Source of the DNA: JAUIJL01 sp965366625
Lineage (GTDB): Bacteria > Acidobacteriota > Thermoanaerobaculia > Multivoradales > J023
Length of the DNA stretch: 64,000 nt
Direction: 5' to 3'
Assembly (NCBI GenBank): GCA_965366625.1
Contig: CBDUGP010000031.1
Location: 18,893-82,892, forward strand
Under the pieces are notes generated by a model, which was given only the letters and a program-made list of their open reading frames with translations, did no database searches and had not been told where the DNA came from. Positions 1 through 8,304 of the stretch are shown in pieces. A program made the translations under genes and the position numbers. Numbering within the stretch: the stretch's first letter is position 1; each line of letters starts with the position of its first letter.

Positions 1-2
1 CA

Positions 3-1685
3 CGGGGTTATCTTCTCTCGGAGACCCACCCGGAGATCACCGGAATGGTGACCCACAAACCCGACGCCCTGGGCCTACCGCGCAGGACCTTCGATGGCCT
101 GAACGCCCTGGATCAAATCTTTGACGGCGCCGGTCGCCTGACCGAGGTCAAAGGAGCTTCATCCCAAACTTGGAAGGTGTTCGTCTACGCCGCCTCCAAC
201 GGCGAGGGCAGCGAAGCCGGCGACTACCGCAAGGGCAAGCTGCGCCACGTTCTGCGTCACAACGACCTATCGTCGCTGGGAAGCTCCGAGGATCTCGACA
301 TCATCGAGTCCTACGAATACCGAGGCGCTCTGGGCCAAGTCAGCCGAATGACCACCAAAGTCCGCTATCCGGATCGCCCCAAGGGCAGCCAATTCGGTGC
401 GGCGTTTCAACAGGATTTTGCCTACGACCGCTTCGGCAACGTCACCAGCCACACCCTGCCGGCTTGCGTGACTAACGGCGACGGTTTCAAACCCTGTGAC
501 GACGGCGACGATCGCCCGGCACCGTCCCACACGGTCAGCTCGACCTACAACCAAGGCATCCCGAGGACGGTGACGTCGAGCCTCGGCCCGTCGGCGACGA
601 ACTCATACCACCCGAACTTCCAAACGTCGCAAACGGCTTACGGCAACGGCGTCACCGGCACGTTCGACGAAGGTCCGTCCCACCTGGCGAGACCGCGGCG
701 GATCCGCTACTCAACGGCCGCAGGCACGCTGTGGGACAGCGGCACCTACACGTATGACGGCGTGGGCAATATCTCCACCATTGGCGACGATGTTTTTACT
801 TACGATCGAGCGAGCCGGCTGCGCTCCGGCACCGTCAAGGGGGCAGGCCCGAGCCGTCGCGAAACGCTGACCTACGATGCGGCGGACAACGTCACCAGCT
901 TTGCCAGGGACGGCGGCACGCCCGTGGCCCACAACGTCGACGTGGCCACCAACCGTCTGCTGGGACGACGAGGCGACGAGAGCATCGTGTGGGATGACGC
1001 CGGCAGCGTCACCCGCATCGGCGAGCATGCCGACGGCAGGCCCGTTTTCGCCATGACCAACGGTCCATTCCGTCGTCAAACGTCGTTCGAAATCACCGCC
1101 GGTCACCCAGAAATGCCGTCCAAGCGTTGGACCTACGCCTTCGGCCCAGGAGACATCCGTCTGATGGTCGAAGACCACAACGGTGATCGCCGCTGGACGT
1201 TCCGCGATCCTTCGGACCGCATCGTGCGCGAATTCTTGGAGTCTGGCGGTCGATGGGATCACGAGAGGGATTTCATCCACGGCCCAACAGGCCTGATCGC
1301 CACCCGTCGCCACAACGGCCTGGTGCGTTACTTCCACCCGGATCACCTGGGCACGCCAAGGCTCTACACCGCGGCCGACGGTCAAGTCTTCAGCCGCAAG
1401 GACTATTACCCGTTCGGGGCGGAAATCGAGGACCCGGCAGAAATGTTGCTCGACGACTTCGAGTCTGGCGACACTCGCTTTTGGTTGGAGTCCAAGGACG
1501 AGCCGCGGGTCGAGTGGACGGGCCACGAGCGGGACCCCCACGGTCTGACAGATTACATGTTGGCCCGGACCTGCATGTATCCGTTCTTCCGCTTCGGTTC
1601 GGTGGATCCGGCACGGGAAGGCTGGAGCTTATATTCGTATGCCCGAAACAACCCGATAAACTTGTGGATCCAGACGGTCGGCTGA
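3..1685 (+). CDS. RHS-repeat protein, 5' partial, ends at a premature stop
   Basis: The reading frame is open to the window edge, so the gene starts upstream. The protein carries YD-type repeats (YDRFGNVTS, YTYDGVGNIS, TYDAADNVTSF) and the RHS core end, with HPDHLGTPRLYT, DYYPFG, a TGHERD-like element and LYSYARNNPIN. RHS proteins form a large shell that encloses and delivers a variable C-terminal toxin. The core normally runs into N-P-x-x-x-VDPDG, but here the frame reads NLWIQTVG and stops; the expected LVDPDG lies in the -1 frame from 1661. This is consistent with loss of one C from a CC pair near 1661. A second oddity is a stretch LLDDFESGDTRFW between DYYPFG and TGHERD, which resembles the C-terminal tails of secreted proteins in this window. 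The family call is secure; whether the gene still works is not. Confidence 0.85.
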   Translation, partial: RGYLLSETHPEITGMVTHKPDALGLPRRTFDGLNALDQIFDGAGRLTEVKGASSQTWKVFVYAASNGEGSEAGDYRKGKLRHVLRHNDLSSLGSSEDLDIIESYEYRGALGQVSRMTTKVRYPDRPKGSQFGAAFQQDFAYDRFGNVTSHTLPACVTNGDGFKPCDDGDDRPAPSHTVSSTYNQGIPRTVTSSLGPSATNSYHPNFQTSQTAYGNGVTGTFDEGPSHLARPRRIRYSTAAGTLWDSGTYTYDGVGNISTIGDDVFTYDRASRLRSGTVKGAGPSRRETLTYDAADNVTSFARDGGTPVAHNVDVATNRLLGRRGDESIVWDDAGSVTRIGEHADGRPVFAMTNGPFRRQTSFEITAGHPEMPSKRWTYAFGPGDIRLMVEDHNGDRRWTFRDPSDRIVREFLESGGRWDHERDFIHGPTGLIATRRHNGLVRYFHPDHLGTPRLYTAADGQVFSRKDYYPFGAEIEDPAEMLLDDFESGDTRFWLESKDEPRVEWTGHERDPHGLTDYMLARTCMYPFFRFGSVDPAREGWSLYSYARNNPINLWIQTVG

Positions 1686-2248
1686 CGTTGGAGCTCCAGG
1701 ACGTCAGGGAAGGTGCGAGTATCGTCGTCAGCTTGGTTCCTGTGGTGGGCGATTACAAAGACGTCCAAGAATTCGTCACGGGCGTGGACCTGATCACGGG
1801 CGAGCATCTGTCGCGGGAAGAACGGATCTTGACGGGAGTCGCCGTTCTGATTCCGATTGTCAGTGCGGTATTGATTCGGAAGGGTATCAAGGCGGTTGGA
1901 GAGACCACGAAGATGGTGCCCAATCCAGGGGGACGCCTGGGAAGCCCTGAGACGCGAGCACACATAGCAGATGTTAGAGGTGAGCTTAAGAGCCGTGGCT
2001 TCGAGATTACAGGTGGCGGAGGGGTACAACCCGAGGAGTATATTCGTGGTCCATCCGGCGGAAGAAAGGGCTCCGCGTTTCCCGACATCACCGCGACGAA
2101 AGGCGGGCGAACGATAAGGATAAATACGGTCGACACACTCAAGGACGGAGTTACGCCAACTGCAAGAGAACGACGGAATGCGAATCGAATTCGAAGTCTA
2201 CAGCCCTCCGACCACCTCTTGTTGATTCCGAAGCCGAGGCAGCAATGA
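1661..2248 (+). pseudogene. Toxin-like C-terminus of the RHS protein, out of frame
   Basis: This continues the RHS protein in the -1 frame. It starts LVDPDGRL, the canonical RHS core end, then has a pre-toxin-TG-like helical segment (VVGDYKDVQEF, then TGVDLITGEHLS, then a hydrophobic stretch around LTGVAVLIPIVSAVL). The last ~110 residues (from about 1913) start NPGGRLGSPETRAHIADVR and contain FPDITATKGGR and a charged helix TARERRNANRIRSLQ. That layout resembles restriction-endonuclease-fold nuclease tips of polymorphic toxins; the fold is an inference. No start with a good ribosome site precedes it, although an internal ATG at 1913 exists. An immunity-type gene follows 21 bases after the stop, as expected for a toxin cassette. 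It is called a pseudogene because it can only be made if the frame is corrected. Confidence 0.6.
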
Positions 2249-2269
2249 AAGTAAGTCTAGGAGATACCG

Positions 2270-2818
2270 GTGGCGAGAGCATACGAGATTTTCGCTTCTC
2301 GAAAAGACCTGCATCGACTGCTTGAGTCGGTAGAAAGTTCGAGGCCTCTTCAGTACGTAAAGACTGGTTTTTCCGAAACCAAACAACCCACGATCAAACA
2401 CTCAGCTCGGGATATTGAAGGCCTAGGATTAGCAAGGTACGGTGATCAGAATCACGAGCCGATTTTCCTTGTGATGGACCTGGGCCGCCCTGTCGTTACG
2501 GAAGATGTGCCGCAACGGCGTGGGGGGATTCGATATTCGGTTTACCAGCCGCTAAATCCCAAATCGATAGTCATCAAGGTTGGGGGAGAATATAAAGACG
2601 AGGCTTTGATCGCAGGTCAGATCGGCACTATCTCTAAAGATGCCGACTCGTTGTCGTTGATGAAGGCCTTCGGGAAGGAGATTCGTAAGGCCTTTAAGAA
2701 GGCCGGTCCATACTGGATCGGCCCCGGCGCTGAACGCGCCTTGCACTCTGGACTTCGGTTGACGGCTAGCCTTCAGTCGCCCAAGGAAACAGATTTGCAG
2801 GTTAGCGAGTTGTCGTAG
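2270..2818 (+). CDS. Probable immunity protein, 182 aa
   Basis: It starts with GTG, preceded by AGGAG six bases upstream, and lies 21 bases after the toxin-like RHS end. The sequence has no signal peptide or membrane helix, so it is likely cytoplasmic. The C-terminal part (MKAFGKEIRKAF, then YWIGPGAERAL, then GLRLT near residues 128-165) looks like a conserved small domain found next to toxin cassettes, but I cannot name a family with certainty. Position directly between a toxin C-terminus and an Imm26-like gene is the main reason for the immunity call. The reading frame is intact, unlike both neighbours. It could also be an unrelated accessory protein. Confidence 0.5.
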   Translation: MARAYEIFASRKDLHRLLESVESSRPLQYVKTGFSETKQPTIKHSARDIEGLGLARYGDQNHEPIFLVMDLGRPVVTEDVPQRRGGIRYSVYQPLNPKSIVIKVGGEYKDEALIAGQIGTISKDADSLSLMKAFGKEIRKAFKKAGPYWIGPGAERALHSGLRLTASLQSPKETDLQVSELS

Positions 2819-2829
2819 GCGAGCCGTTT

Positions 2830-3260
2830 ATGCCTATGCCTAAGAAGACCAACAGAAAGCGGCAGCGGTGGAGAGTAGGGGACCTCGTAAAGATTCCGAG
2901 ACTTGGTGGGAAAATGTCGTTTGGCTGGGTCTGAAAGAGCCGCTGATCGCATATTTCGACTACGAGACGGAAGGTGAGCCCGGAAGGGTAGACGACCTCA
3001 TCAATGCGGGCATTGCGTTTCGGTTATGGACTGCGATGTTTGCGGTGGAAAAGGGCCGCTGGCCTGTGATCGATTCACAACCGCCCCCACCAAGTCTTCT
3101 TGAAAGCCCCTGGTTTTTTAAGACAGATCCAATCAGCGGGGAGATCACGAAGATGCTGAGGGGTGGTATGGATGAGGTCCCAGCGACTCCGCCAATTGGT
3201 TATGCGCTTGTTTGGTTTTCATCAATTCTCCGAATGATAGGAGACAAATCTATTCACTAA
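2830..3260 (+). pseudogene. Imm26-type immunity gene with a frameshift
   Basis: Two frames together give one Imm26-like protein. From ATG 2830 the first frame reads MPMPKKTNRKRQRWRVGD, then LVKIPRLGGKMSFGWV and stops at 2932-2934. The -1 frame takes over with LKEPLIAYFDYETEGEP, then FRLWTAM, GRWPVI and FFKTDPISGEIT, ending at 3260. The pattern (RxRQRWKxGD, then IPL, then FAYGRVL, then PLIAFYD, then GRWPVIG, then FFKQDPISG) is what I know of the Imm26 family. The break is consistent with one base lost from CC near 2931 (gtc-ctg becoming gtctg). A conventional call would take a GTG at 2868 and miss the N-terminal strand. The stop overlaps by four bases the stop of the convergent glycosyltransferase gene. 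Confidence 0.65.
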
Positions 3261-4174
3261 TCTCTTCGATGCCTGTGAGGCGGGTCGGTGAGCGGCTCCC
3301 GCAATCCGGCCCACAGTCCGCGGACTTTGGCCACTGCCGCGCCGTGGTTGCCTTTCGGCAGCTCCCGTAGGAAGGCCAAAGGCAGGGCGACGGCTGAGAA
3401 GGCGAGGACGGTGAGCCACTGCCAGGGTCCGCCGTAGCGGCGGGCGAAGAGGGCATTCGCCCGACCGGTGTAGAACGTGCGGCGGGCGGTGTAGGCGCCC
3501 GCGGTGTACGAAACCCGATGCCAGAGCAGGGCGCGGTGGGCGTAGAGGCACTTTCCGCCGAGTTTTTTGGCGCGCATGCACCAATCGGCGTCTTCCACGG
3601 CGAAGTTGAAGAGCGGGTCCCAAATGCCCGCGCGTTCGACCATCGAGCGACGCATCAGAATGGCGCAGCCGTTGATGTAATCCACTTCTTGATCGCGATC
3701 GAATTGGCCTCGATCGAGTTTGCCCATGCCGCGCTCGCGGGTGACGAATTCCCGGAAACGCAGGATCCCGCCGGCGGACCAAATGCGCTCGCGATCGTCG
3801 TAATAGAACGTTTTGGGGCCGACGCACGCGGCGTTCGGATCGGCCTCTGCGGCCCGGACGAGTTCAGTGAGCATGTCGACATGGGCTTCGATGTCGTTAT
3901 TGAGGGAGAGAAAGTAGTCGTAATCCCCTTGCAGGCAAGCCTTGAGGCCCGCGTTGAGGCCCCCGGTGGGTCCGTGGTTGTGCTCGACCCGTACTTGGAT
4001 CACTTGGGGAAAGGCTTCCGCCACCGCTTCGCACGAGCCGTCGGTGGAGCCGTTGTCGACGTAGATCAGCTCGAAATTGGGGTAGGACATGCGGCTCAGG
4101 CCGGCCAGGGATTCGAGGGTGATCTGCCGGCCGTTATAACCCAGGACGATGCATGCGACTTTCGGATGTGTCAT
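3257..4174 (-). CDS. Glycosyltransferase family 2
   Basis: 305 aa, starting MTHPKVACIVLGYNG. A GT-A fold is indicated by VDNGSTDGS at residues 39-47, the LNND metal/nucleotide motif at 91-94, DYINGCAILMRR at 165-176 and the acidic pair in FAVEDADWCMR at 191-201. This arrangement is typical of rhamnosyltransferase-like and other inverting GT2 enzymes that use a nucleotide sugar at the inner membrane. A hydrophobic segment near the C-terminus (VLAFSAVALPLAFL) suggests membrane association. The start codon overlaps the stop of the flippase gene as ATGA, so it is probably translationally coupled and is the last gene of the long minus-strand unit. Acceptor and sugar are not deducible. Confidence 0.85.
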   Translation of the reverse strand: MTHPKVACIVLGYNGRQITLESLAGLSRMSYPNFELIYVDNGSTDGSCEAVAEAFPQVIQVRVEHNHGPTGGLNAGLKACLQGDYDYFLSLNNDIEAHVDMLTELVRAAEADPNAACVGPKTFYYDDRERIWSAGGILRFREFVTRERGMGKLDRGQFDRDQEVDYINGCAILMRRSMVERAGIWDPLFNFAVEDADWCMRAKKLGGKCLYAHRALLWHRVSYTAGAYTARRTFYTGRANALFARRYGGPWQWLTVLAFSAVALPLAFLRELPKGNHGAAVAKVRGLWAGLREPLTDPPHRHRRD

Positions 4175-5730
4175 GTCGGTCGGAAGAAGCTCAAGAAGTC
4201 GGCGCCGAAACGCCGGGCGGTGATCAGGATGGAAAGGCCTCCGGCGACCAGGCAGAGGATCAACCTCAAGGGATCCGGATCCCCGACCACCGATCCACGG
4301 CCGGCCGCCAGCCACGCGGCGAGGAAGAGCGGGATCGGGATCAGGTAGGTCCAGCCGAGATGGCCCAGCAAGCGGCGAAAACCTTCGGGATTTATGCGGT
4401 AAAGGCCCCAAGCCAGGATGAATCCGCCGGGCGACAAGAGATTGATCCACGCCATGCCGATGGGTCCCATTCGCCCGGTCAGCCAATAACCGCCGATCGC
4501 CAGGGTGAGCACGGTGGACAAGCTCGCCACCAACCAAAGGCGATCCCGGTGCAAGGCCTTCATCACCTCGCCGCCGAGACGGGAGAAGGGGTCCACTAGG
4601 GGGACCAAGCACAGCAACCGAAGATAAGTGGGTGCGTCGTCCCATTGGGTGCCACCCACGAGTTGCACCACCAAGTCGGCGTTCAGCAGCAGCACGAGGG
4701 CGGCGGGCACCTCAAAGGCGAGCATGAATACCGACGACAAGGCGAAGGCTCGAAACATGGAGTCCATGTCGGCACGGAATTGGAGCAGGGCGGGATAAAG
4801 CACCCGGGTGATGGCGGGTAGCAGAATCAACCCGGACGCCAGGGTCGCCCATTCGTAGGCGAAGGTGTAGTTGCCCACGTCGACGAAGGGGAAACGCAAG
4901 CCGAGGATCAGGGGATCGATGTGGCGGATGAGAATGGCGAGAAACCAAATCGCCGACAAAGGCAGGGAGTCCTTCAGCAGCTCGGCCATGGCGCCTAGAC
5001 GTCCGCGGTGGGCGGAATCCCCGTCTTGATCCCCATGCCAAACCCAGGGGATTTCCCCCCGCACCCGCCACCAAAGACTGGCAGCGTAAACACCGGCGCC
5101 GACCGTGTGGCCGATCACCAAGCTCCAAACACCCTGGCCGGAGTAGGCGAGAAAACAGGCCAGGCCGACAAAAACGACGTTGCGCCACAGCTCCGGCGCG
5201 ACCGCCCTGCCGACCCTCAGCTCGCCTTCGAGGAAGATCTTGGGCAGGGTGGCCAGACCTTCGAAAAAGAGAAAAAGGGCCAAACAGCGCAATACCCCGG
5301 CGGTGTCGGGATGGCCGCCGGTTTCGATTCCGGCCCGATAGAGCAGGGGACCCAGGGGCGCTGCCGCCATGGCGAGCAGCATCAGCAAGCCGCCCCACAG
5401 CAGCTCGAGGGCCAGCAGGTTAGCCCACGGGCGGGGTTCGATCCGCAGCACGTGGTAGGCCACACCGAGGTCGCGCACCGCCCCCAAGATCAGAAAAAGG
5501 ACCATCGCCCATTGGAAGAGGCCCCAATCTTCCGCCGGAATCCACCGTCGAAGCAGCAGCTGAGCGCCGAGCACTGAGATCATGCGCAGCCCTTGGGATA
5601 AGGCGGCAGCGCCGGACGAGCGCAAGAATAAACCCGCGACCGCGCCGGAAGGGCCGACCGGTCCGTCGGCGGAGCCGACCGGTCCGTCGGGGCCCGGCTC
5701 GGTTGGGCTCAGCGGGGGCTTGTTGGACAT
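4171..5730 (-). CDS. MOP-superfamily polysaccharide flippase (Wzx-like)
   Basis: 519 aa with about 12-14 predicted hydrophobic segments, from ISVLGAQLLLRRW onward to the C-terminal ILCLVAGGLSILI. Such proteins move lipid-linked glycans, and in related branches lipid-linked peptides, across the inner membrane. A Gly/Pro-rich N-terminal stretch (GPDGPVGSADGPVGPSG) precedes the first helix and is encoded partly by a 21-bp tandem duplication. The gene sits between UDP-glucose dehydrogenase and a GT2 in one operon with the NRPS genes. It is the only obvious export candidate in that operon, so a role in moving the glycosylated product is a reasonable inference; it could instead belong to a separate glycan pathway. 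Confidence 0.82.
   Translation of the reverse strand: MSNKPPLSPTEPGPDGPVGSADGPVGPSGAVAGLFLRSSGAAALSQGLRMISVLGAQLLLRRWIPAEDWGLFQWAMVLFLILGAVRDLGVAYHVLRIEPRPWANLLALELLWGGLLMLLAMAAAPLGPLLYRAGIETGGHPDTAGVLRCLALFLFFEGLATLPKIFLEGELRVGRAVAPELWRNVVFVGLACFLAYSGQGVWSLVIGHTVGAGVYAASLWWRVRGEIPWVWHGDQDGDSAHRGRLGAMAELLKDSLPLSAIWFLAILIRHIDPLILGLRFPFVDVGNYTFAYEWATLASGLILLPAITRVLYPALLQFRADMDSMFRAFALSSVFMLAFEVPAALVLLLNADLVVQLVGGTQWDDAPTYLRLLCLVPLVDPFSRLGGEVMKALHRDRLWLVASLSTVLTLAIGGYWLTGRMGPIGMAWINLLSPGGFILAWGLYRINPEGFRRLLGHLGWTYLIPIPLFLAAWLAAGRGSVVGDPDPLRLILCLVAGGLSILITARRFGADFLSFFRPT
5653..5690. repeat. 21-bp tandem repeat (1.8 copies) in flippase N-terminus
   Basis: The unit gccgaccggtccgtcggcgga is followed directly by a copy that diverges only at its end. 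It keeps frame and lengthens the Gly/Pro-rich leader of the flippase. Confidence 0.8.
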
Positions 5731-5755
5731 GTCTTTAGGATTTTTGGGTCGGGCT

Positions 5756-7150
5756 TCAGCGATCAGGGGGATCGGAGCTGGAGGAAGGGCCTAGGCCGAT
5801 GCCCGCATAGTTGGCAACGGAATCCGCCGGCAACATGCGCCGGCCGTCGATCACCAAGGGTGCCGGGTCCCGGCCTTGCAACAAAGCCGGGAGCGCTTGC
5901 AGCTCCGGCCAGCTGGTCAGAATCACGATCACCTCCGCGCCTTCGGTCGCGGTCGACAGGTCGTCGGTGAATTGCAGGCTTAATCCGTCGCTGATCTCGG
6001 ACGCCAGGGCCGCACGGGTATTTTCGATCGCCGCCGGATCGTACGCTCGGATCTGGGCGCCGTGTTGAAGCAAGGACCGGATCACGGGCAAAGCCGGCGA
6101 CTCGCGGATGTCGGAGGTGCCGGGTTTGAAGGCCAAACCCAGGATCGCGATCGGCACCTCGGTCAGGCTCGAGAATCGATCGAGCACCAGGGAGACGACC
6201 TTCTCGGGCTGGCGACGATTGATCCGAATCACCGAGCTCAGAAGGTCCATGGAGGTGCCCCGACTTTCGCCGAAAGCGATCAAGGATTGGACGTCCTTGG
6301 GCAGGCAGCTTCCGCCGAAACCGCAGCCGGCTTCGAGGTAGGAGAGGATGCCCGGTTGAATGCGATCGCCGGCGGCTGCCGGTCGATCGAGAATCGGTGC
6401 CAGGCGTTTGTCGAGATGCACTCCGGCCATGACCTGCCGGATGTCGACGCCGGGCAAGGTGGAACTCAGGTTGCCCATTTCGTTGGAAAAAGAGATCAGG
6501 GTGGCCAATAAGGAGTTGGACGCGTATTTGATCATTTCGGCCGTGGCGCTGTGGGTCAACATCACGTCGGAGCACGGGAAATCCCGGTAGAGCTGCTGTT
6601 GGATCTCGTGGCTGCGGTCATCGCCGCCGAAAACCATTCGATCCGGCTCCATGAAATCCGCGACCGCCTGCCCTTCCCGCAAAAACTCCGGGTTCATGCC
6701 GAGGCTGAAATCCCGGCCGACTTCGCGCCCGGAAGCCGCTTCCAACGTCTCGCGCACCAAACCGTCGGTGGTGCCGGGCAAGACCGTGCTCTTGACCAGA
6801 ATCAGCGGCCGACCCTGATGGAATTTGAGCGCTTCGCCGACTTGCCGTGCCGCTTCCCGGATTTGTCCGAGATCTAGCTGGTGTCCGTCAAAGGGCGTGC
6901 CGACGGCCAATAAAATCACCTCGGCTCCCACCACCGTCTGCAGTAGGTCCAGGGACGCCCGCAGCCGATCGGGCACGGTCCGGCTCACCAGCTCTTCGAG
7001 ACCCGCCTCAAAAAACGGCACCCGACCCTCGTTGATGGCCTCGACCCGCTGCGGGTCGATATCCACGCACACCACGTCGTGGCCTTTGGCGGCAAAGCAG
7101 GCTCCAGAAACCAAACCCACGTGGCCCGTGCCGATGATGGCGATGCGCAT
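5756..7150 (-). CDS. ugd: UDP-glucose 6-dehydrogenase
   Basis: 464 aa, the normal length for the UDP-glucose/GDP-mannose dehydrogenase family. The NAD-binding motif GTGHVG is at residues 7-12, the catalytic cysteine is Cys282 in GCGFGGSCLPKD, and KYASNSLLA near 208-216 is the expected central helix. The C-terminal UDP-binding domain has ILGLAFKPGTSDIRESP. The enzyme oxidises UDP-glucose to UDP-glucuronate with two NAD+. The start overlaps the stop of the SDR gene (TGATG). Next to a UDP-xylose-synthase-like enzyme and a GT1, it likely feeds a glucuronate/xylose branch for glycosylation of the NRPS product or a cell-surface glycan. Confidence 0.92.
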   Translation of the reverse strand: MRIAIIGTGHVGLVSGACFAAKGHDVVCVDIDPQRVEAINEGRVPFFEAGLEELVSRTVPDRLRASLDLLQTVVGAEVILLAVGTPFDGHQLDLGQIREAARQVGEALKFHQGRPLILVKSTVLPGTTDGLVRETLEAASGREVGRDFSLGMNPEFLREGQAVADFMEPDRMVFGGDDRSHEIQQQLYRDFPCSDVMLTHSATAEMIKYASNSLLATLISFSNEMGNLSSTLPGVDIRQVMAGVHLDKRLAPILDRPAAAGDRIQPGILSYLEAGCGFGGSCLPKDVQSLIAFGESRGTSMDLLSSVIRINRRQPEKVVSLVLDRFSSLTEVPIAILGLAFKPGTSDIRESPALPVIRSLLQHGAQIRAYDPAAIENTRAALASEISDGLSLQFTDDLSTATEGAEVIVILTSWPELQALPALLQGRDPAPLVIDGRRMLPADSVANYAGIGLGPSSSSDPPDR

Positions 7151-8304
7151 CAGCCGACCGCCGCCGTGGGATGGCTGCGATACCAGAGCATGGACCGGCG
7201 CAATCCTTCTTCTAGGGAGATGGTGGGCTCGAAGCCCAGCTCCGAGCGAGCCTTGTCGATCGACGGGCAGCGACGGTTGGGATTGTCGACCAAATAGTCG
7301 GGATCTTCGCTCAGCCGATGGACCACCCGGCCGTTGTAATCGAAAAGCTCTCGGGCTTGGGCGACCACTTGGCGCGCCACCTCGGCGACGGAAACCTCCG
7401 GCTGGTCACAGCCGATGTTGTAGACCTCACCCGCGCGACCGCGCACGAGTGTTTGGTAATAACCCACCACCGCGTCGGCGACGTAGCAGAAGGTGCGGGT
7501 GGGGGAGCCGTCGGAAAACATGATGATGTCCTCACCGGCGAGCACGCACCGGGCGAAATCCGGGATCAGCCGGCGGTCGGTAATTTTCAGCCCCGGGCCG
7601 TAATTGTTGAACGGCCTGACGATCGTGGCCGGCACGCCGTATTGGCGATGGAAGTTAACGCACAAAGTCTCGCCGTAGCGCTTGGATTCGTCGTAACAGG
7701 CGCGCGGGCCGGTGCTCGAAACCAGCCCTCGATAAGTCTCGGGAGTGGGGATCTGATCCGGCGAGGGGTCACCGTAAATCTCGCTGGTGGAGAAAAACAA
7801 CAGGCCCTCCACCGGCTGCGAGCTGTCCGCTCGATCGCGACAATAATCCAGCAATCGCCGCAGACCGGACACGTTGGCGTCCATGGTTTCGATCGGATGG
7901 CTGCGATAGAACGCGGGCGAGGCGATCGAAGCGGCGTGGATAATGTAGGCGGCCGCCGGAAAATCCGCCGGCAGGGGCATGGTGACGTCGTGATCGACCG
8001 ATTGAAAATGGGGCGTGCCTTCGAGCTGCGACAGCCACTCCGGCAGACCGCGCCTGAAATTGTCGCAAACCCACAGCTCGATCGCCGGACCCGGACCGAC
8101 GGCGTTGTGGTGCAGGATCGAGCGGATCAAATAATAACCGAGGAAGCCGGCGCCGCCGGTGAGCACCAGGGTCTTGCCGGCCATGCGGGCAAAATCGGGT
8201 GCCAATCGGCTGCAGATCTCGGTCAAATCCTCGGGCTCCGGGCTCGGCGAATCTCGAAAGGGCGACGCGGCCATGGGGTCGGTGTCGGCGGTCGTGCGGG
8301 TCAA
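7150..8304 (-). CDS. NAD-dependent SDR, UDP-glucuronate decarboxylase-like
   Basis: 384 aa from a TTG start that overlaps the preceding stop (TTGA) and has GGAG eight bases upstream. An ATG at 8274 lacks a ribosome site. The Rossmann motif is TGGAGFLG at 49-56, the active-site Ser/Thr lies in STSEIYG at 172-178, and the YxxxK pair is Tyr204/Lys208 inside GPRACYDESKR. The segment GPRxCYDExKR followed by RPFNNYGPG is typical of UDP-xylose synthases, which decarboxylate UDP-glucuronate. Being beside UDP-glucose dehydrogenase supports this. An extended N-terminal 40 residues is unusual. A dTDP-glucose 4,6-dehydratase-like or epimerase role is the alternative. Confidence 0.8.
   Translation of the reverse strand: MTRTTADTDPMAASPFRDSPSPEPEDLTEICSRLAPDFARMAGKTLVLTGGAGFLGYYLIRSILHHNAVGPGPAIELWVCDNFRRGLPEWLSQLEGTPHFQSVDHDVTMPLPADFPAAAYIIHAASIASPAFYRSHPIETMDANVSGLRRLLDYCRDRADSSQPVEGLLFFSTSEIYGDPSPDQIPTPETYRGLVSSTGPRACYDESKRYGETLCVNFHRQYGVPATIVRPFNNYGPGLKITDRRLIPDFARCVLAGEDIIMFSDGSPTRTFCYVADAVVGYYQTLVRGRAGEVYNIGCDQPEVSVAEVARQVVAQARELFDYNGRVVHRLSEDPDYLVDNPNRRCPSIDKARSELGFEPTISLEEGLRRSMLWYRSHPTAAVG

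Noticed and set aside
1655..1668. Programmed -1 frameshift at the RHS core end
   Set aside because: No X-XXY-YYZ slippery site or following hairpin is visible; a one-base deletion is simpler, and the adjacent Imm26 gene has the same kind of lesion.
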